Assembly: GCA_963724015.1 (NCBI GenBank) | Contig: CAVRTM010000004.1 | Location: 682,001 to 746,000, forward strand | Length of the DNA stretch: 64,000 bases | From: CAVRTM01 sp963724015 | GTDB taxonomy: Bacteria; Actinomycetota; Actinomycetes; Actinomycetales; Dermatophilaceae | Direction: 5' to 3' | Shown: positions 31,084-40,408 of the stretch, one piece after another | How the letters are laid out: every line of letters starts with the position of its first letter | Numbering within the stretch: the stretch's first letter is position 1 | Notes under the pieces: generated by a model | Seen by the model: only the letters and a program-made list of their open reading frames with translations | The model's database searches: none | What the model was told of the DNA's origin: nothing | Translations under genes and position numbers: made by a program

Positions 31084-32464
31084 ATGACGTTCACCAACGG
31101 CGAGGTCTCGTTCTGGTACCGCGACATCGGGCTGCCCGCGAGGCGGCCTGCCGCTGCCGGGCGACCTGGACGTGGACGTGGCGCTCGTGGGCGGTGGCCT
31201 CACCTCGCTGTGGACGGCGTACTACCTCAAGCGTGACCAGCCCGACCTGCGCATCGCGGTCCTGGAGAAGGAGTTCGCCGGCTTCGGCGCCTCTGGCCGC
31301 AACGGCGGCTGGCTCACCGCCGAGCTGCCCGGGCAGGCCCGCCGCTACGCCGCCGCGCACGGCTGGGGTGCGGCCGTCGGCATGCAGCGGCAGATGTTCG
31401 CGGCCGTGGACGAGGTCATCGAGGTCGCCGCGAAGGAGGGCATCGAGGCCGACATCGTCAAGGACGGTGTCCTGCACGTCGCCACCAACCCCGCCCAGGA
31501 GCGCCGGCTGCTGGCCCGGCGCCCGCAGCTGGCGCACGAGGGGTGGGGAGCCGCGGACCTGGTGACCCTGGACCAGGAGGCGCTGGACCGGCGCGTCCGC
31601 ATCCCGGGTGCCCGCATCGCCCTGTGGAGCCCGCACGCGGCACGCATCCACCCGGCCCGGCTGGTGCGGGGGCTCGCCGACGTGGTCGAGGCCATGGGCG
31701 TCGCCATCTACGAGGGCACGGAGGTGACCCGGGTGGAGCCGTCCCGGGCCGTGACCCGGCACGGGACGGTGCGGGCGTCGTACGTGCTGAGGGCGCTGGA
31801 GGGGTTCACCGCGGACCTGGCGGGGCACCGCCGGGACTGGCTGCCCATGAACAGCAGCATGGTGGCCACCGCTCCACTGCCGGACGCGGTGTGGGAGGAG
31901 ATCGGCTGGGAGGGAGCGGAGGTGCTGGGGGATGAGGCGCACTCGTACTGCTACGCCCAGCGCACCGCCGACGGGCGGATCGCCATCGGCGGTCGGGGGG
32001 TGCCCTACAGGTTCGGCTCGCGGCACGACGACGCCGGTCGCACCCAGCCGCAGACGGTCGCCCAGCTGCGGGCGATCCTGCACCAGCACTTTCCCGCCGC
32101 CGCCGGGGTGCCGCTGGAGCACGCCTGGTCAGGGGTGCTCGGGGTCCCCCGCGACTGGTGTGCGACCGTGCGCCTCGACCGCGAGACCGGGCTGGGCCGG
32201 GCCGGGGGCTACGTCGGTCACGGCGTCACGTCGACCAACCTGGCCGCCCGCACGATGCGCGACCTCGTGCTCGGGCGCGACACCGACCTGACCGCGCTGC
32301 CGTGGGTGGACCGGCGGGTGCGCGCCTGGGAGCCGGAGCCGCTGCGCTGGCTCGGCGTCCGCGCTCTCTACGTCGCCTACCGCGCCGCCGACCGGCACGA
32401 GGCCCGTGGCATGAGCAGCACCTCGCCGATCGCGAAGGTGGCCGACCGGATCAGCGGCCGCTGA
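31084..32464 (+). pseudogene. DadA-type FAD-dependent oxidoreductase with one frameshift near the N-terminus
   Basis: ATG at 31084 opens NGEVSFWYRDIGLPARRP, the usual start of the amine/gamma-glutamylputrescine oxidase-like family. The FAD motif (LPGDLDVDVALVGGGLTSLW) continues in the next frame. Removing the extra G near 31150 restores a protein of about 459 residues: GFGASGRNGGWLTAELPGQA, substrate domain, HAWSGVLGVPRDW, YVGHGVTSTNLAARTM. It would oxidise an amino acid or amine with FAD. A CACAAT box exactly six bases before the ATG suggests a leaderless transcript. If the lesion is real, only an internal GTG at 31172 could give a protein, and it would lack the first FAD strand. Confidence 0.8.
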
Positions 32465-32501
32465 CCCGGTCCGGCCCGGGCGGCCGCCGTGGCCGAGGGC
32501 G

Positions 32502-32726
32502 TCACCCCGCGTGCCGGGCGAGGGCGACCAGCACCCCCGCCGCGGCGAAGTGCTTGTTGGAGCCGAGGTCGCGCACCGTGCGGATGTCGAAGGCCTCCTG
32601 CAACCGGGTGGCGTCCGAGTCGCTGACGCCGGCGAGCGCCGACACCGGCGCGTCGAGGATCTCCTCCAGTGACTTGTCCTCCCATGCCTTGTCGAGCACC
32701 TTCGCCAGATCCACGGAAACGGCCAT
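32502..32726 (-). CDS. Small helix-hairpin-helix-like protein, 74 aa
   Basis: The compact helical protein contains LEEILDAPVSALAGVSDSDA and AFDIRTVRDLGSNKHFAAAG. The pattern of a Gly-turn between two helices followed by a T-V-x-D-L helix resembles a helix-hairpin-helix or DUF4332-type fold. GAAAGGA precedes the ATG. It lies between convergent and divergent single genes, so context gives no hint. Function unknown. Confidence 0.65.
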   Translation of the reverse strand: MAVSVDLAKVLDKAWEDKSLEEILDAPVSALAGVSDSDATRLQEAFDIRTVRDLGSNKHFAAAGVLVALARHAG

Positions 32727-32815
32727 GATGGGTCCTTTCGCCGGACAACGGGGAACAGCAGGGTTCCACCGTGTCCCTGTCGGGCGCCTCCGGCAAGGTC
32801 TGCGTGGACCAGTGA

Positions 32816-32854
32816 GGACACCCCTTTGCCGGGGGTGTCCCCTAGGGTGTCCCC
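32816..32854 (+). promoter_or_regulatory. Repeat-rich leaderless promoter of the M16 operon
   Basis: An inverted repeat, GGACACCCC at 32816-32824 and GGGGTGTCC at 32832-32840, is followed by a third GGGTGTCCCC half-site that ends at the ATG. Between the last two copies lies TAGGGT, exactly six bases before the start codon, as expected for a leaderless -10 element. A regulator binding the GGTGTCC sites would cover the transcription start. Confidence 0.5.
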
Positions 32855-34141
32855 ATGCCGCTCGACTACCGCATCGCCGAACGCACCTTGGCCAACGGCC
32901 TGCGGGTCGTCGTCAGTGAGGACCACAGCGTCCCCAACGTCACCGTCAACCTCTGGGTCAACGTCGGGTCCCGCCACGAGACCGAGGGGCGCACCGGTTT
33001 CGCGCACCTGTTCGAGCACCTGATGTTCCAGGGGTCGCGCAACGTCGCCAACGGCGAGCACTTCAGCGCCCTGATGGCCGAGGGCGGCCGGCTGAACGCC
33101 ACGACGTGGTTCGACCGCACCAACTACTTCGAGACCGTGCCCAAGGGTGCCTTCGAGCTCGCGCTCTGGATGGAGGCCGACCGCCACGGCTACCTGCTCG
33201 ACGCCGTGACCCAGGAGAGCCTGGACAACCAGCGCGACGTGGTCAAGGAGGAGAAGCGCCAGCGCTACGACAACGTGCCCTACGGCAACGCGCTGATCGA
33301 CATGTACGCCGCGATCTTCCCCAAGGGCCACCCCTACCACCACCCGACGATCGGCTCGATGGACGACCTCGACGCCGCCAGCCTGGAGGACGTGCACGCC
33401 TTCTACCGGCGGTTCTACGGCCCCAACAACACCGTCCTCACCCTCGTGGGCGACCTCACGCCGCAGGAGGGGTTCGCCGCCGCGGAGCGGTACTTCGGCC
33501 CGCTGCCGGCCAGCGCCGAGCCGCCCCGCCTCGCGGTCGACGCGCTGGAGCCGCTGGCCGACCCGGTGCGCGACGAGCACATCGAGGACGTCCCCGCCGA
33601 CCGGCTGCACCTCGCCTTCCGGCTGCCGGTGGACGACACCCCCGAGTTCTTCGCCGCCTCGCTCGCGATGGACGTCCTCGGCGGGCTGGCGACCTCCCGG
33701 CTCTACCAGCGCCTGGTCCGCCGCGAGCAGATCGCCAACGGCGTGCAGGCCCACGCCATGGGGTTCGTCGACGGGGTGTCGCTGGGCTTCATCGGCATCG
33801 ACGTGGCCGAGGGCGCGAGCGCGGACGAGGTCGAGGCGCACACCTGCGAGGAGCTGCGCCGGTTCGCCGAGGAGGGCCCGACCGACGTCGAGATGGAGTC
33901 CGCCCTGGCCCAGACCGAGCGGGCGTGGCTCTCCGCCCTGGCCAGCCAGGAGGAGCGCGCCGACGCCATCTGCCACCGGGCGATGCTGCACGGGGACGCG
34001 GGCTGGGTCAACACGTTCCTCGACCGGCTGGCGACGGTGACGGCGGCCGACATCCAGCAGGTTGCCGCACGGTGGCTCGTCCCCGAGGCGCGGGCCGTCG
34101 TCGCCTACCTGCGAGCCGAGCACGAAGGAGCCACCGCATGA
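32855..34141 (+). CDS. M16 zinc peptidase, catalytic subunit
   Basis: 428 residues with the inverted zinc motif HLFEH (His51, Glu54, His55) and the downstream acidic ligand region DNQRDVVKEEKRQRYDN. Two M16 half-domains are present (about 10-220 and 225-420), the second with RLYQRLVRREQIANGV. Such proteins form heterodimers with a non-catalytic M16 partner encoded next door and degrade peptides in a closed chamber, as in mitochondrial processing peptidase. No signal peptide is evident. No Shine-Dalgarno precedes the ATG; a TAGGGT box at -12 to -7 indicates leaderless translation. Confidence 0.9.
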   Translation: MPLDYRIAERTLANGLRVVVSEDHSVPNVTVNLWVNVGSRHETEGRTGFAHLFEHLMFQGSRNVANGEHFSALMAEGGRLNATTWFDRTNYFETVPKGAFELALWMEADRHGYLLDAVTQESLDNQRDVVKEEKRQRYDNVPYGNALIDMYAAIFPKGHPYHHPTIGSMDDLDAASLEDVHAFYRRFYGPNNTVLTLVGDLTPQEGFAAAERYFGPLPASAEPPRLAVDALEPLADPVRDEHIEDVPADRLHLAFRLPVDDTPEFFAASLAMDVLGGLATSRLYQRLVRREQIANGVQAHAMGFVDGVSLGFIGIDVAEGASADEVEAHTCEELRRFAEEGPTDVEMESALAQTERAWLSALASQEERADAICHRAMLHGDAGWVNTFLDRLATVTAADIQQVAARWLVPEARAVVAYLRAEHEGATA

Positions 34142-35559
34142 CCCCGCGCTTGACCGAGGCCGACGCCAACGCCACCGACCACGCCGCCGCGGCGGCCGCC
34201 GACGTCGCGACCGCCGGGGTGCCGCGCCCCCCGGTGGGTGCGCCGCCGCAGTGGACCTTCCCCGCCGCCGCCCGTGGCCGGCTGGGCAACGGGCTGGAGG
34301 TCGTCAGCTACGACGTCCCGGGGCAGTACGTCATCTCGGTGCGCCTGGCCGTGCCCATGCCCCTGGTGCGCGAGCCGCGCGGGCGTGAGGGGATCGGCAC
34401 GATCATGGCCCGCACGCTGGACGAGGGCACGGCCCGCCATACGGCGGAGGAGTTCGCCGAGCTGCTCGAGCGCAAGGGGATCGCGCTCGGGGCGGGTGCG
34501 AGCGAGTCCGGGCTGAGCGTCGACATGGACGTCGCCAAGGGGCACCTCTCCGCAGCCCTGGCGCTGATGAGCGAGGCGGTGCGCGAGCCGGCGTTCCCCG
34601 AGAACGAGGTCTCCCGGCACGTGAAGACCCGTCTGGCCGAGATCGACCACGAGCGTGCGGTGCCCGGCCAGCGGGCGGCGCTCGCCTTCCTGGCGACCTA
34701 CTTCGACGAGGCCGAGCGGGCCTCGCGACCCAGCGCGGGCACCCGTGAGAGCGTCGAGGCGATCACCCGCGAGGAGCTGGTGGACTTCCACGCCGCCCAG
34801 GTGGTGCCGTCGGGCAGCACCATCGTGGTGGCCGGCGACCTGACCGGCGTGGACGTGCTCGGCGAGGTCGAGCAGGCTCTCGGTGGCTGGGCGGGGGAGC
34901 CGTCGACGGCCGCCGAGCCGGTGGCTCCGCGCCGGGCCGACGACGCCGCCCGGGTCGTGTTCGTCGACCGGCCGGGCTCGGTGCAGACCGAGCTCTACCT
35001 GGGTTGCCCCGGTCCCGACCGGCGGGTCGACGGCGGCTGGGCGCCCTACCCGGTGCTGGCCTTCGTGCTCGGCGGCTCACCCAACGCACGCATCGACGCC
35101 GTGCTGCGCGAGGAGAAGGGCTACACCTACGGCATGCGGGCCAGCTTCCGTCCGCGTCGCCGCGAGGGCCTGTTCCTGGTCAGCGGGTCGGTGCGCGCCG
35201 ACGCGACGGTCGAGGCGCTCGGACTGCTGCTGGACATCCTGGAGCACGGCCGCAAGGGCTTCACGCCCGAGGAGACCCGCGCCGGGGTGGACTTCATCCA
35301 CAAGACGGCGCCGGGGCGTTACGCCACGGCCGACGCGGTCGCCGACGAGGCCGCGGCGATGGCGCTCGAGGGGCTGACCACCGAGTTCACCACCGCCAAC
35401 CTGCTCGACCTGGCCACGGTGGACGCCGAGCGGCTCTCCGCGGCGTACAACCGCTTCGTCACCGGCGACTGGACCGTCGTCGTCGTCGGGGACGCGGCCC
35501 GCTTCGCCGACGGCGTCCGCGGCCTCGGTCGCGGCGACGTCACCGTCGTCCCGGCCTGA
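34138..35559 (+). CDS. M16 family partner subunit lacking the zinc motif
   Basis: A 473-residue M16 protein with an Ala-rich N-terminal extension. Where the catalytic subunit has HxxEH this protein has GREGIGTIMARTLDEG, so it cannot bind zinc. The C-terminal half keeps the substrate-binding R/Y pair region (LREEKGYTYGMRASFRPRR), like the R-x-x-x-Y of regulatory M16 subunits. It would complete the chamber with the preceding gene product. The two reading frames overlap by ATGA, as expected for 1:1 subunits. Confidence 0.9.
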   Translation: MTPRLTEADANATDHAAAAAADVATAGVPRPPVGAPPQWTFPAAARGRLGNGLEVVSYDVPGQYVISVRLAVPMPLVREPRGREGIGTIMARTLDEGTARHTAEEFAELLERKGIALGAGASESGLSVDMDVAKGHLSAALALMSEAVREPAFPENEVSRHVKTRLAEIDHERAVPGQRAALAFLATYFDEAERASRPSAGTRESVEAITREELVDFHAAQVVPSGSTIVVAGDLTGVDVLGEVEQALGGWAGEPSTAAEPVAPRRADDAARVVFVDRPGSVQTELYLGCPGPDRRVDGGWAPYPVLAFVLGGSPNARIDAVLREEKGYTYGMRASFRPRRREGLFLVSGSVRADATVEALGLLLDILEHGRKGFTPEETRAGVDFIHKTAPGRYATADAVADEAAAMALEGLTTEFTTANLLDLATVDAERLSAAYNRFVTGDWTVVVVGDAARFADGVRGLGRGDVTVVPA

Positions 35560-35585
35560 CCGGCCCGGCTCCGGCTGGGCACAGC

Positions 35586-35622
35586 ACGAGGCCCGCTCGT
35601 CCAGGGGACGGGCGGGCCTCGT
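35586..35622. terminator. Shared terminator between convergent M16 and gabT genes
   Basis: A 17-bp stem (ACGAGGCCCGCTCGTCC with its complement, one G-U pair) and AGG loop lies between the two convergent stop codons, so it can serve both strands. Confidence 0.7.
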
Positions 35623-35640
35623 GGTGGAGCGAGTCGCGGC

Positions 35641-36978
35641 TCAGGCGGTGATGGACAGCAGCGCGTCCTCGAGCACCTGCAGGCCCTCCAGCAGCAGCTC
35701 GTCGCTGATGACCAGCGGCGGAAGGAGCCGGATGACGTTGCCGTAGGTGCCGCAGGTCAGGATGAGCACGCCCTGCTCGTGGCACGCCTTGGCCACCCGC
35801 CCGGTCAGCTCTGCGTCCGGCTCGGTCGTGCCCGGCTTGACGAACTCGATCGCCAGCATGCCGCCACGCCCACGGATGTCGCCGATGGCGGGCACCTTGT
35901 CCGCGATGACCTGCAGGCGGTCCTTGGCCAGGCGCTCGATCCGCTGCGCGGCACCGATGAGGTCCTCCTCGCGCATCGTCGCGATGGCCCCGAGGGCCGC
36001 GGCGCAGGCGATCGGGTTGCCGCCGTAGGTGCCGCCGAGGCCGCCGGGGTGGACGGCATCCATCAGCTCGGCCCGGCCGGTGAGCGCGGAGAGGGGCAGG
36101 CCGCCGGCGATGCCCTTGGCGACGGTGATCAGGTCGGGCACGACGCCCTCGTGCTCGCAGGCGAACCAGGCGCCGGTGCGGGTGAACCCGGTCTGCACCT
36201 CGTCGGCGATCAGGACGATGCCGTTGTCGTTGCACCACTTCTGCAGTGCGGGCAGGAAGCCCGGAGCCGGTACGACGAACCCGCCCTCGCCCTGGATCGG
36301 CTCGATGATGAGGGCGGCGATCTGGTCGCCGCCGACCTGCTTCTCCGCCATCGCGATGGCCCGGGCGGCGGCCTGCTCGCCGGTCATGCCCTCGGGGTCG
36401 CGGAAGGGGTAGGACGTGGGCACCCGGTAGATGTCCGAGACGAACGGGCCGAAGCCCTTCTTGTACGGCATCGCCTTGGCGGTGAGGGCCATGGTGAGGT
36501 TCGTGCGGCCGTGGTAGGCGTGGTCGACGGCGACGACCGCCGTCCGGCCGGTGGCGTAGCGGGCGACCTTGATGGCGTTCTCGACCGCCTCGGCGCCGGA
36601 GTTGAACAGCGCGGTCTTCTTGGCGTGGTCGCCGGGGGTGAGCTCGGCAAGGGCCTCGCAGACGGCGACGTACTCCTCGTAGGGCGTGATCATGAAGCAG
36701 GTGTGGGTGAAGTCGGCGGCCTGGGCGGCGACGCCCTCCACCACGCGCGGCGCGGCGTTGCCCACCGTGGCCACGGCGATGCCGGAGCCGAGGTCGATCA
36801 GCAGGTTGCCGTCGACGTCCTCGATGACCCCGCCGCCGGCCCGGGCGGCGTACACGGGGAGGGTCGAGCTGACACCGGCGCTGACGACGGCCGAGCGGCG
36901 CGCCGCGAGGGCCTGCGACTTCGGACCGGGCAGCGGGGTGCGCAGCTCTCGACGCTGCGGCAGGGAGGTGTCGGACAC
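35641..36978 (-). CDS. gabT: 4-aminobutyrate-2-oxoglutarate aminotransferase
   Basis: The 445-residue class-III PLP aminotransferase has FNSGAEAVENAIKVARY for cofactor phosphate binding, DHAYHGRTNLTMALT, IIEPIQGEGGFVVPAPGFL, and IADEVQTGFTRTG with the PLP-contacting Asp. The Schiff-base Lys lies in ITVAKGIAGGLPLSA. The ending GNVIRLLPPLVISDELL is typical of GabT. It converts GABA and 2-oxoglutarate to succinate semialdehyde and glutamate in the cytoplasm. No gabD or permease is adjacent. GTG start chosen because GGAG lies seven to eight bases upstream. Confidence 0.92.
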   Translation of the reverse strand: MSDTSLPQRRELRTPLPGPKSQALAARRSAVVSAGVSSTLPVYAARAGGGVIEDVDGNLLIDLGSGIAVATVGNAAPRVVEGVAAQAADFTHTCFMITPYEEYVAVCEALAELTPGDHAKKTALFNSGAEAVENAIKVARYATGRTAVVAVDHAYHGRTNLTMALTAKAMPYKKGFGPFVSDIYRVPTSYPFRDPEGMTGEQAAARAIAMAEKQVGGDQIAALIIEPIQGEGGFVVPAPGFLPALQKWCNDNGIVLIADEVQTGFTRTGAWFACEHEGVVPDLITVAKGIAGGLPLSALTGRAELMDAVHPGGLGGTYGGNPIACAAALGAIATMREEDLIGAAQRIERLAKDRLQVIADKVPAIGDIRGRGGMLAIEFVKPGTTEPDAELTGRVAKACHEQGVLILTCGTYGNVIRLLPPLVISDELLLEGLQVLEDALLSITA

Positions 36979-37078
36979 GATGGAACTCCAGTGCGTTGAG
37001 CCGTGCGGGCGCGGACGCGTCCACGCACCCATGATGGCTCATCGCCCCCGCGGCGCAGAACCGACGGGTGCTACGGAA

Positions 37079-37897
37079 TCAGTCGTCCTCGGGGGCGGGG
37101 TCGACCGATCTCGTGCCGATCCGGCCCAGCACCTCGTCGTGCAGGATGCCGTTGGTCGCGACGGCGTTGCCGCCCCACGGGCCGGGGGTGCCGTCCAGGG
37201 AGGTGAACCGGCCGCCGGCCTCGGTGACGATCGGCACCAGCGCGGCCATGTCATGCACCTCGAGCTCCGGCTCGGCCGCGATGTCGACGGCCCCCTCGGC
37301 CAGCAGCATGTAGGACCAGAAGTCGCCGTACGCGCGGGTGCGCCAGCACGCCTCGGCCAGGCCGAGGAACTCGTCGTAGCGCCCGACCTTGCGCCAGGAG
37401 CTGATGCTGGAGTGGGACAGCGACGCGTCGGTGATCGTGGCGACCTGGGACACGTGCATCCGCTTGGCGCTGGACAGGCTCCGCCCGCACCAGGCACCGG
37501 AGCCGCCCGCCGCCCACCAGCGGCGGTTCAGCGCGGGAGCGGCGACCAGGCCGAGGACGGGCTGGCCGTCGTCGACCAGCGAGATCAGCGTCGCCCACAC
37601 CGGTACGCCGCGGACGAAGTTCTTCGTGCCGTCGATCGGGTCGATCACCCAGCGGCGGGGGCCGTGCCCGGTGGTGTCGAACTCCTCGCCCTGGACGGCG
37701 TCGCGGGGGCGGGTGCGCTTGAGCTGGTGCCGGACCAGCTCCTCGGCCGCCCGGTCGGCGTCGGTGACGGGGCTGAGGTCGGGTTTGGACTCCACGACCA
37801 GGTCGGCGGCACGGAAGCGGGCCACCGTCACGCGTTCGACCGCGTCGGCCAGCACGTGCGCCAGGCGCAGGTCGTCGTCGTAGGAGGGCACCGCCAC
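37079..37897 (-). CDS. hisN: Histidinol-phosphatase, inositol monophosphatase family
   Basis: A 272-residue Mg-dependent phosphatase. Motifs are SPVTDADRAAEELVRHQL, GEEF (metal ligand Glu), WVIDPIDGTKNFVRGVPVW (metal site and substrate loop) and the C-terminal PELEVHDMAALVPIVTEAGG. The sequence pattern is that of HisN, the last phosphatase of histidine synthesis in actinobacteria, which differ from the enteric HisB. Housekeeping protein in the cytoplasm; inositol-phosphate phosphatase is the alternative. It starts just before the stop of the PAP2 gene on the same strand. Confidence 0.88.
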   Translation of the reverse strand: MAVPSYDDDLRLAHVLADAVERVTVARFRAADLVVESKPDLSPVTDADRAAEELVRHQLKRTRPRDAVQGEEFDTTGHGPRRWVIDPIDGTKNFVRGVPVWATLISLVDDGQPVLGLVAAPALNRRWWAAGGSGAWCGRSLSSAKRMHVSQVATITDASLSHSSISSWRKVGRYDEFLGLAEACWRTRAYGDFWSYMLLAEGAVDIAAEPELEVHDMAALVPIVTEAGGRFTSLDGTPGPWGGNAVATNGILHDEVLGRIGTRSVDPAPEDD

Positions 37898-37900
37898 ACG

Positions 37901-38740
37901 CTAGCCCGTGGGAGCCCTGCGCGGCGCGACCGCCCCGGGCGTCGGCGAGCCTGCCGCGTCGCGCGCCCGCCGGACCGTGAGGAACAGCCGGTGCGCGGTG
38001 ATCACCAGGGCCAGCCAGGCCAGGCCGAGGGTCCAGGCGACCAGCACGTCGGTCATCCAGTGGTGGCCGAGGAAGACCCGGCTCAGGCCCATGGCGAGGG
38101 CGAAGAGCGCCGCCACGGTGAGGGTGAGCAGGCGTGACCACCGGTGGTGCTGGCGCCGGACCAGCAGGTAGGCGATGAGCCCGGCGATCACCACGCTGTT
38201 GAGGGAGTGCCCGCTGGGGAAGGAGGGCGAGGACTCGAACGGCGCGACGGCGTCCGACTGGGGCGGCCGGACCCGGCCGACCAGGACCTTGCCGATGGTC
38301 GTCATGGACAGGGACCCGGCGACGGCGATCACCATCAGCACGAGCGGTGTCCGCGACCTCCAGGCGATGGCCATGGCCACGGTGACGACGGTCGCGAGGA
38401 TGGTCATCCCGACCGGTCCGCCGAGGTTGGTGAACCACGTGGCGACATGGTCGGCGAGGGGCGTACGGAGGCGGATCGCCGTGTCCAGCGCCGGCCGGTC
38501 CAGCCCGGTGACGCCGTCGCCCTCCTCCACCGCGTCGTAGATCTCCGCGCTCACCCCGGTGAGCGCCGTGGCGAAGACGCCGCCGATGACCGCGATGACG
38601 ACCAGCAGGGCGTGCGCGGACGTCCATCGGGCGCCGGTGAGCGCGACGGTGGCCAGCCACGCCCCGAAGCGGCTGGGCCAGGCGGTGAGGTCGCGGTCGC
38701 CGATGCGTTCCTCGGTCGGGGTGTCGTCGGAGAGGCGCAT
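37901..38740 (-). CDS. PAP2-family membrane phosphatase
   Basis: The 279-residue protein has six membrane helices and the three-part lipid phosphatase signature: KVLVGRVRPP, PSFPSGHSLNSVV and SRVFLGHHWMTDVLVAW. The active-site His residues face the outer leaflet. Likely substrates are undecaprenyl pyrophosphate, phosphatidylglycerol phosphate or phosphatidic acid. The stop codon lies three bases from the hisN start, giving a compact two-gene unit. The N-terminal 40 residues are polar and cytoplasmic. Confidence 0.88.
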   Translation of the reverse strand: MRLSDDTPTEERIGDRDLTAWPSRFGAWLATVALTGARWTSAHALLVVIAVIGGVFATALTGVSAEIYDAVEEGDGVTGLDRPALDTAIRLRTPLADHVATWFTNLGGPVGMTILATVVTVAMAIAWRSRTPLVLMVIAVAGSLSMTTIGKVLVGRVRPPQSDAVAPFESSPSFPSGHSLNSVVIAGLIAYLLVRRQHHRWSRLLTLTVAALFALAMGLSRVFLGHHWMTDVLVAWTLGLAWLALVITAHRLFLTVRRARDAAGSPTPGAVAPRRAPTG

Positions 38741-38833
38741 CCCACCATTGTCGGTGCCGGGTCCGGGCTGAACCAATCGGCGGTGGAGGCCGTTGTGTCG
38801 GGTGTCCGACCTCACGCTGCCCAAGACCTCCGG

Positions 38834-39298
38834 ATGGTGCCCATGTTCGACACAGTCCTCGGCCTGCCGGTGCACGTCCTGGTGGTGCACGCCGTCGTGG
38901 TCGGGCTGCCGCTGATGGCTGTCGTGACCGCGGTCATGGCCCTGATGCCGACGTTGCGTCTGCGTTTCGCCTGGCCGGTCGTGGTGCTCGACGCGGGCGT
39001 GGTGGTCGCGACGTTCGTGGCACGTGAGAGCGGGGAGGTGCTGCAGCGGCGCCTGGGCGGCTCGGTGGCCCAGGAGCACGGCGCCCTCGGGCGGAACCTG
39101 CTGTGGTTCGCCGTCCTGGTGCTCGTGGCCGCGGTCGCGGTGGCGCTGACCCGTCAGCCCCGTCGCTCCAGCCGGGCGACGGCGGCCGCGGCGCTCACCG
39201 TGGTGGCGGGCGTCCTCGCGGTGTGGTGGACCGTCCGCGTCGGTCACACCGGCGCCGAAGCCGTCTGGCAGGGCATCGTCCAGAGCACCAACCACTGA
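38834..39298 (+). CDS. DUF2231 four-helix membrane protein
   Basis: A 154-residue protein with four hydrophobic helices: LPVHVLVVHAVVVGLPLMAV, AWPVVVLDAGVVVATFVA, LLWFAVLVLVAAVAVAL and AAALTVVAGVLAVWWTVRVG. The PVHxxxVH motif in helix 1 and the HG near helix 3 are typical of DUF2231, possible cytochrome-like or redox membrane proteins. Start may be this ATG or the one nine bases later. Function unknown. Confidence 0.8.
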   Translation: MVPMFDTVLGLPVHVLVVHAVVVGLPLMAVVTAVMALMPTLRLRFAWPVVVLDAGVVVATFVARESGEVLQRRLGGSVAQEHGALGRNLLWFAVLVLVAAVAVALTRQPRRSSRATAAAALTVVAGVLAVWWTVRVGHTGAEAVWQGIVQSTNH

Positions 39299-39299
39299 C

Positions 39300-39370
39300 C
39301 CGCAAACCTGGGGTTTCCCCTCTTCGCCAGGCCTGGCCTGCTTCCCGAGGCACAACCACCAGGTTTGCGG
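39300..39370. repeat. 71-bp palindromic intergenic element
   Basis: Perfect 12-bp arms CCGCAAACCTGG and CCAGGTTTGCGG enclose 47 bases that hold a second palindrome, CCAGGCCTGG. It fills the gap between two convergent genes and is less GC-rich than its surroundings. It could be a bidirectional terminator or one copy of a REP/MITE-like repeat. Confidence 0.7.
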
Positions 39371-39379
39371 GGGAGGGAG

Positions 39380-40408
39380 TCAGTCCTCGGGGTGGGGGGA
39401 GCGGGCGCGCAGCAGCCGGCGCAGCGACTCCAGCCGTGCGGGACCCGCCGGGCCCGCACGTCCCGACTCCACCCACGCGTCGAGGCCGCACTCGGGTTCG
39501 TCGTGGGTGCAGCCGCGCGGGCAGCCATCGGTGCCGGCCGCCAGGTCGGGGAAGTGGGAGACGATCCGCGCCGGCTGCACGTGCGCCAGGCCGAACGAGC
39601 GGACGCCGGGGGTGTCGACGACCCACCCCTCGTCGCCGGGCAGCCGCAGCGAGATGGCGGAGGAGGACGTGTGCCGCCCGCGTCCGGTGACGTCGTTGAC
39701 CACGCCGGTGGCGCGGCCCGCACCGGGCACCAGGGCGTTGACGAGGGTGGACTTGCCGACGCCGGAGTGGCCGATGAAGACGCTCACCTGTCCGACCAGC
39801 CGCTGCTGCAACGGTTCCAGCCCCCGCCACTGCCCGGTGTCGGGGTCGCGCGAGGTGACGACGTGTGGCACCTCGAGCGTGGCATAGGTCTGCAGGAAGG
39901 GCGTCGGGTCGACCAGGTCGGCCTTGGTCAGGACGAGCAGCGGGTCCATGCCCGCGTCGTACGCCGCCACGAGGCACCGGTCGATCATCCGCGGCCGCGG
40001 CTCCGGGTCAGCCAGCGCCGTCACGATGACGAGCTGGTCGGCGTTGGCGACGATGATCCGCTCCACCGGGTCGGTGTCATCGGCCGTACGCCGCAGCAGC
40101 GTCCTGCGCGGCGCCACGCGCACGATGCGGGCAAGGCTGTCCGCACCGCCGGAGGTGTCGCCGACCAGCCCCGCCTCGTCGCCCACGACGACGCTCTTGC
40201 GGCCGAGCTCGCGCGCCTTCATCGCCGTCACCACGCGCTCGCCGCCCTCGTGCACGAGCAGCGTGTAGCGACCGCGGTCGACCGCGGTGACGAAGCCGGG
40301 AACGGCGTCCTCGTGCGCCGGCCGGTCCTTGGTCCGCGGACGGGTGCCGCGGGGGTTCGGCCGGACGCGCGCGTCACTCTCGTCGTAGCGACGGGCTCGG
40401 GGACTCAC
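39380..40408 (-). CDS. rsgA: Ribosome small-subunit-dependent GTPase A
   Basis: 342 residues. An N-terminal basic segment and OB-fold are followed by a circularly permuted GTPase with motif order G4-G1-G3 (LVLTKADLV, GHSGVGKSTLVNAL, VVDTPGVRSFG). A zinc finger closes the protein (CPRGCTHDEPECGL). RsgA checks late 30S subunit maturation and is stimulated by the ribosome. Its GTG start overlaps the aroA stop (GTGA), an arrangement seen in many actinobacteria. Confidence 0.93.
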   Translation of the reverse strand: MSPRARRYDESDARVRPNPRGTRPRTKDRPAHEDAVPGFVTAVDRGRYTLLVHEGGERVVTAMKARELGRKSVVVGDEAGLVGDTSGGADSLARIVRVAPRRTLLRRTADDTDPVERIIVANADQLVIVTALADPEPRPRMIDRCLVAAYDAGMDPLLVLTKADLVDPTPFLQTYATLEVPHVVTSRDPDTGQWRGLEPLQQRLVGQVSVFIGHSGVGKSTLVNALVPGAGRATGVVNDVTGRGRHTSSSAISLRLPGDEGWVVDTPGVRSFGLAHVQPARIVSHFPDLAAGTDGCPRGCTHDEPECGLDAWVESGRAGPAGPARLESLRRLLRARSPHPED

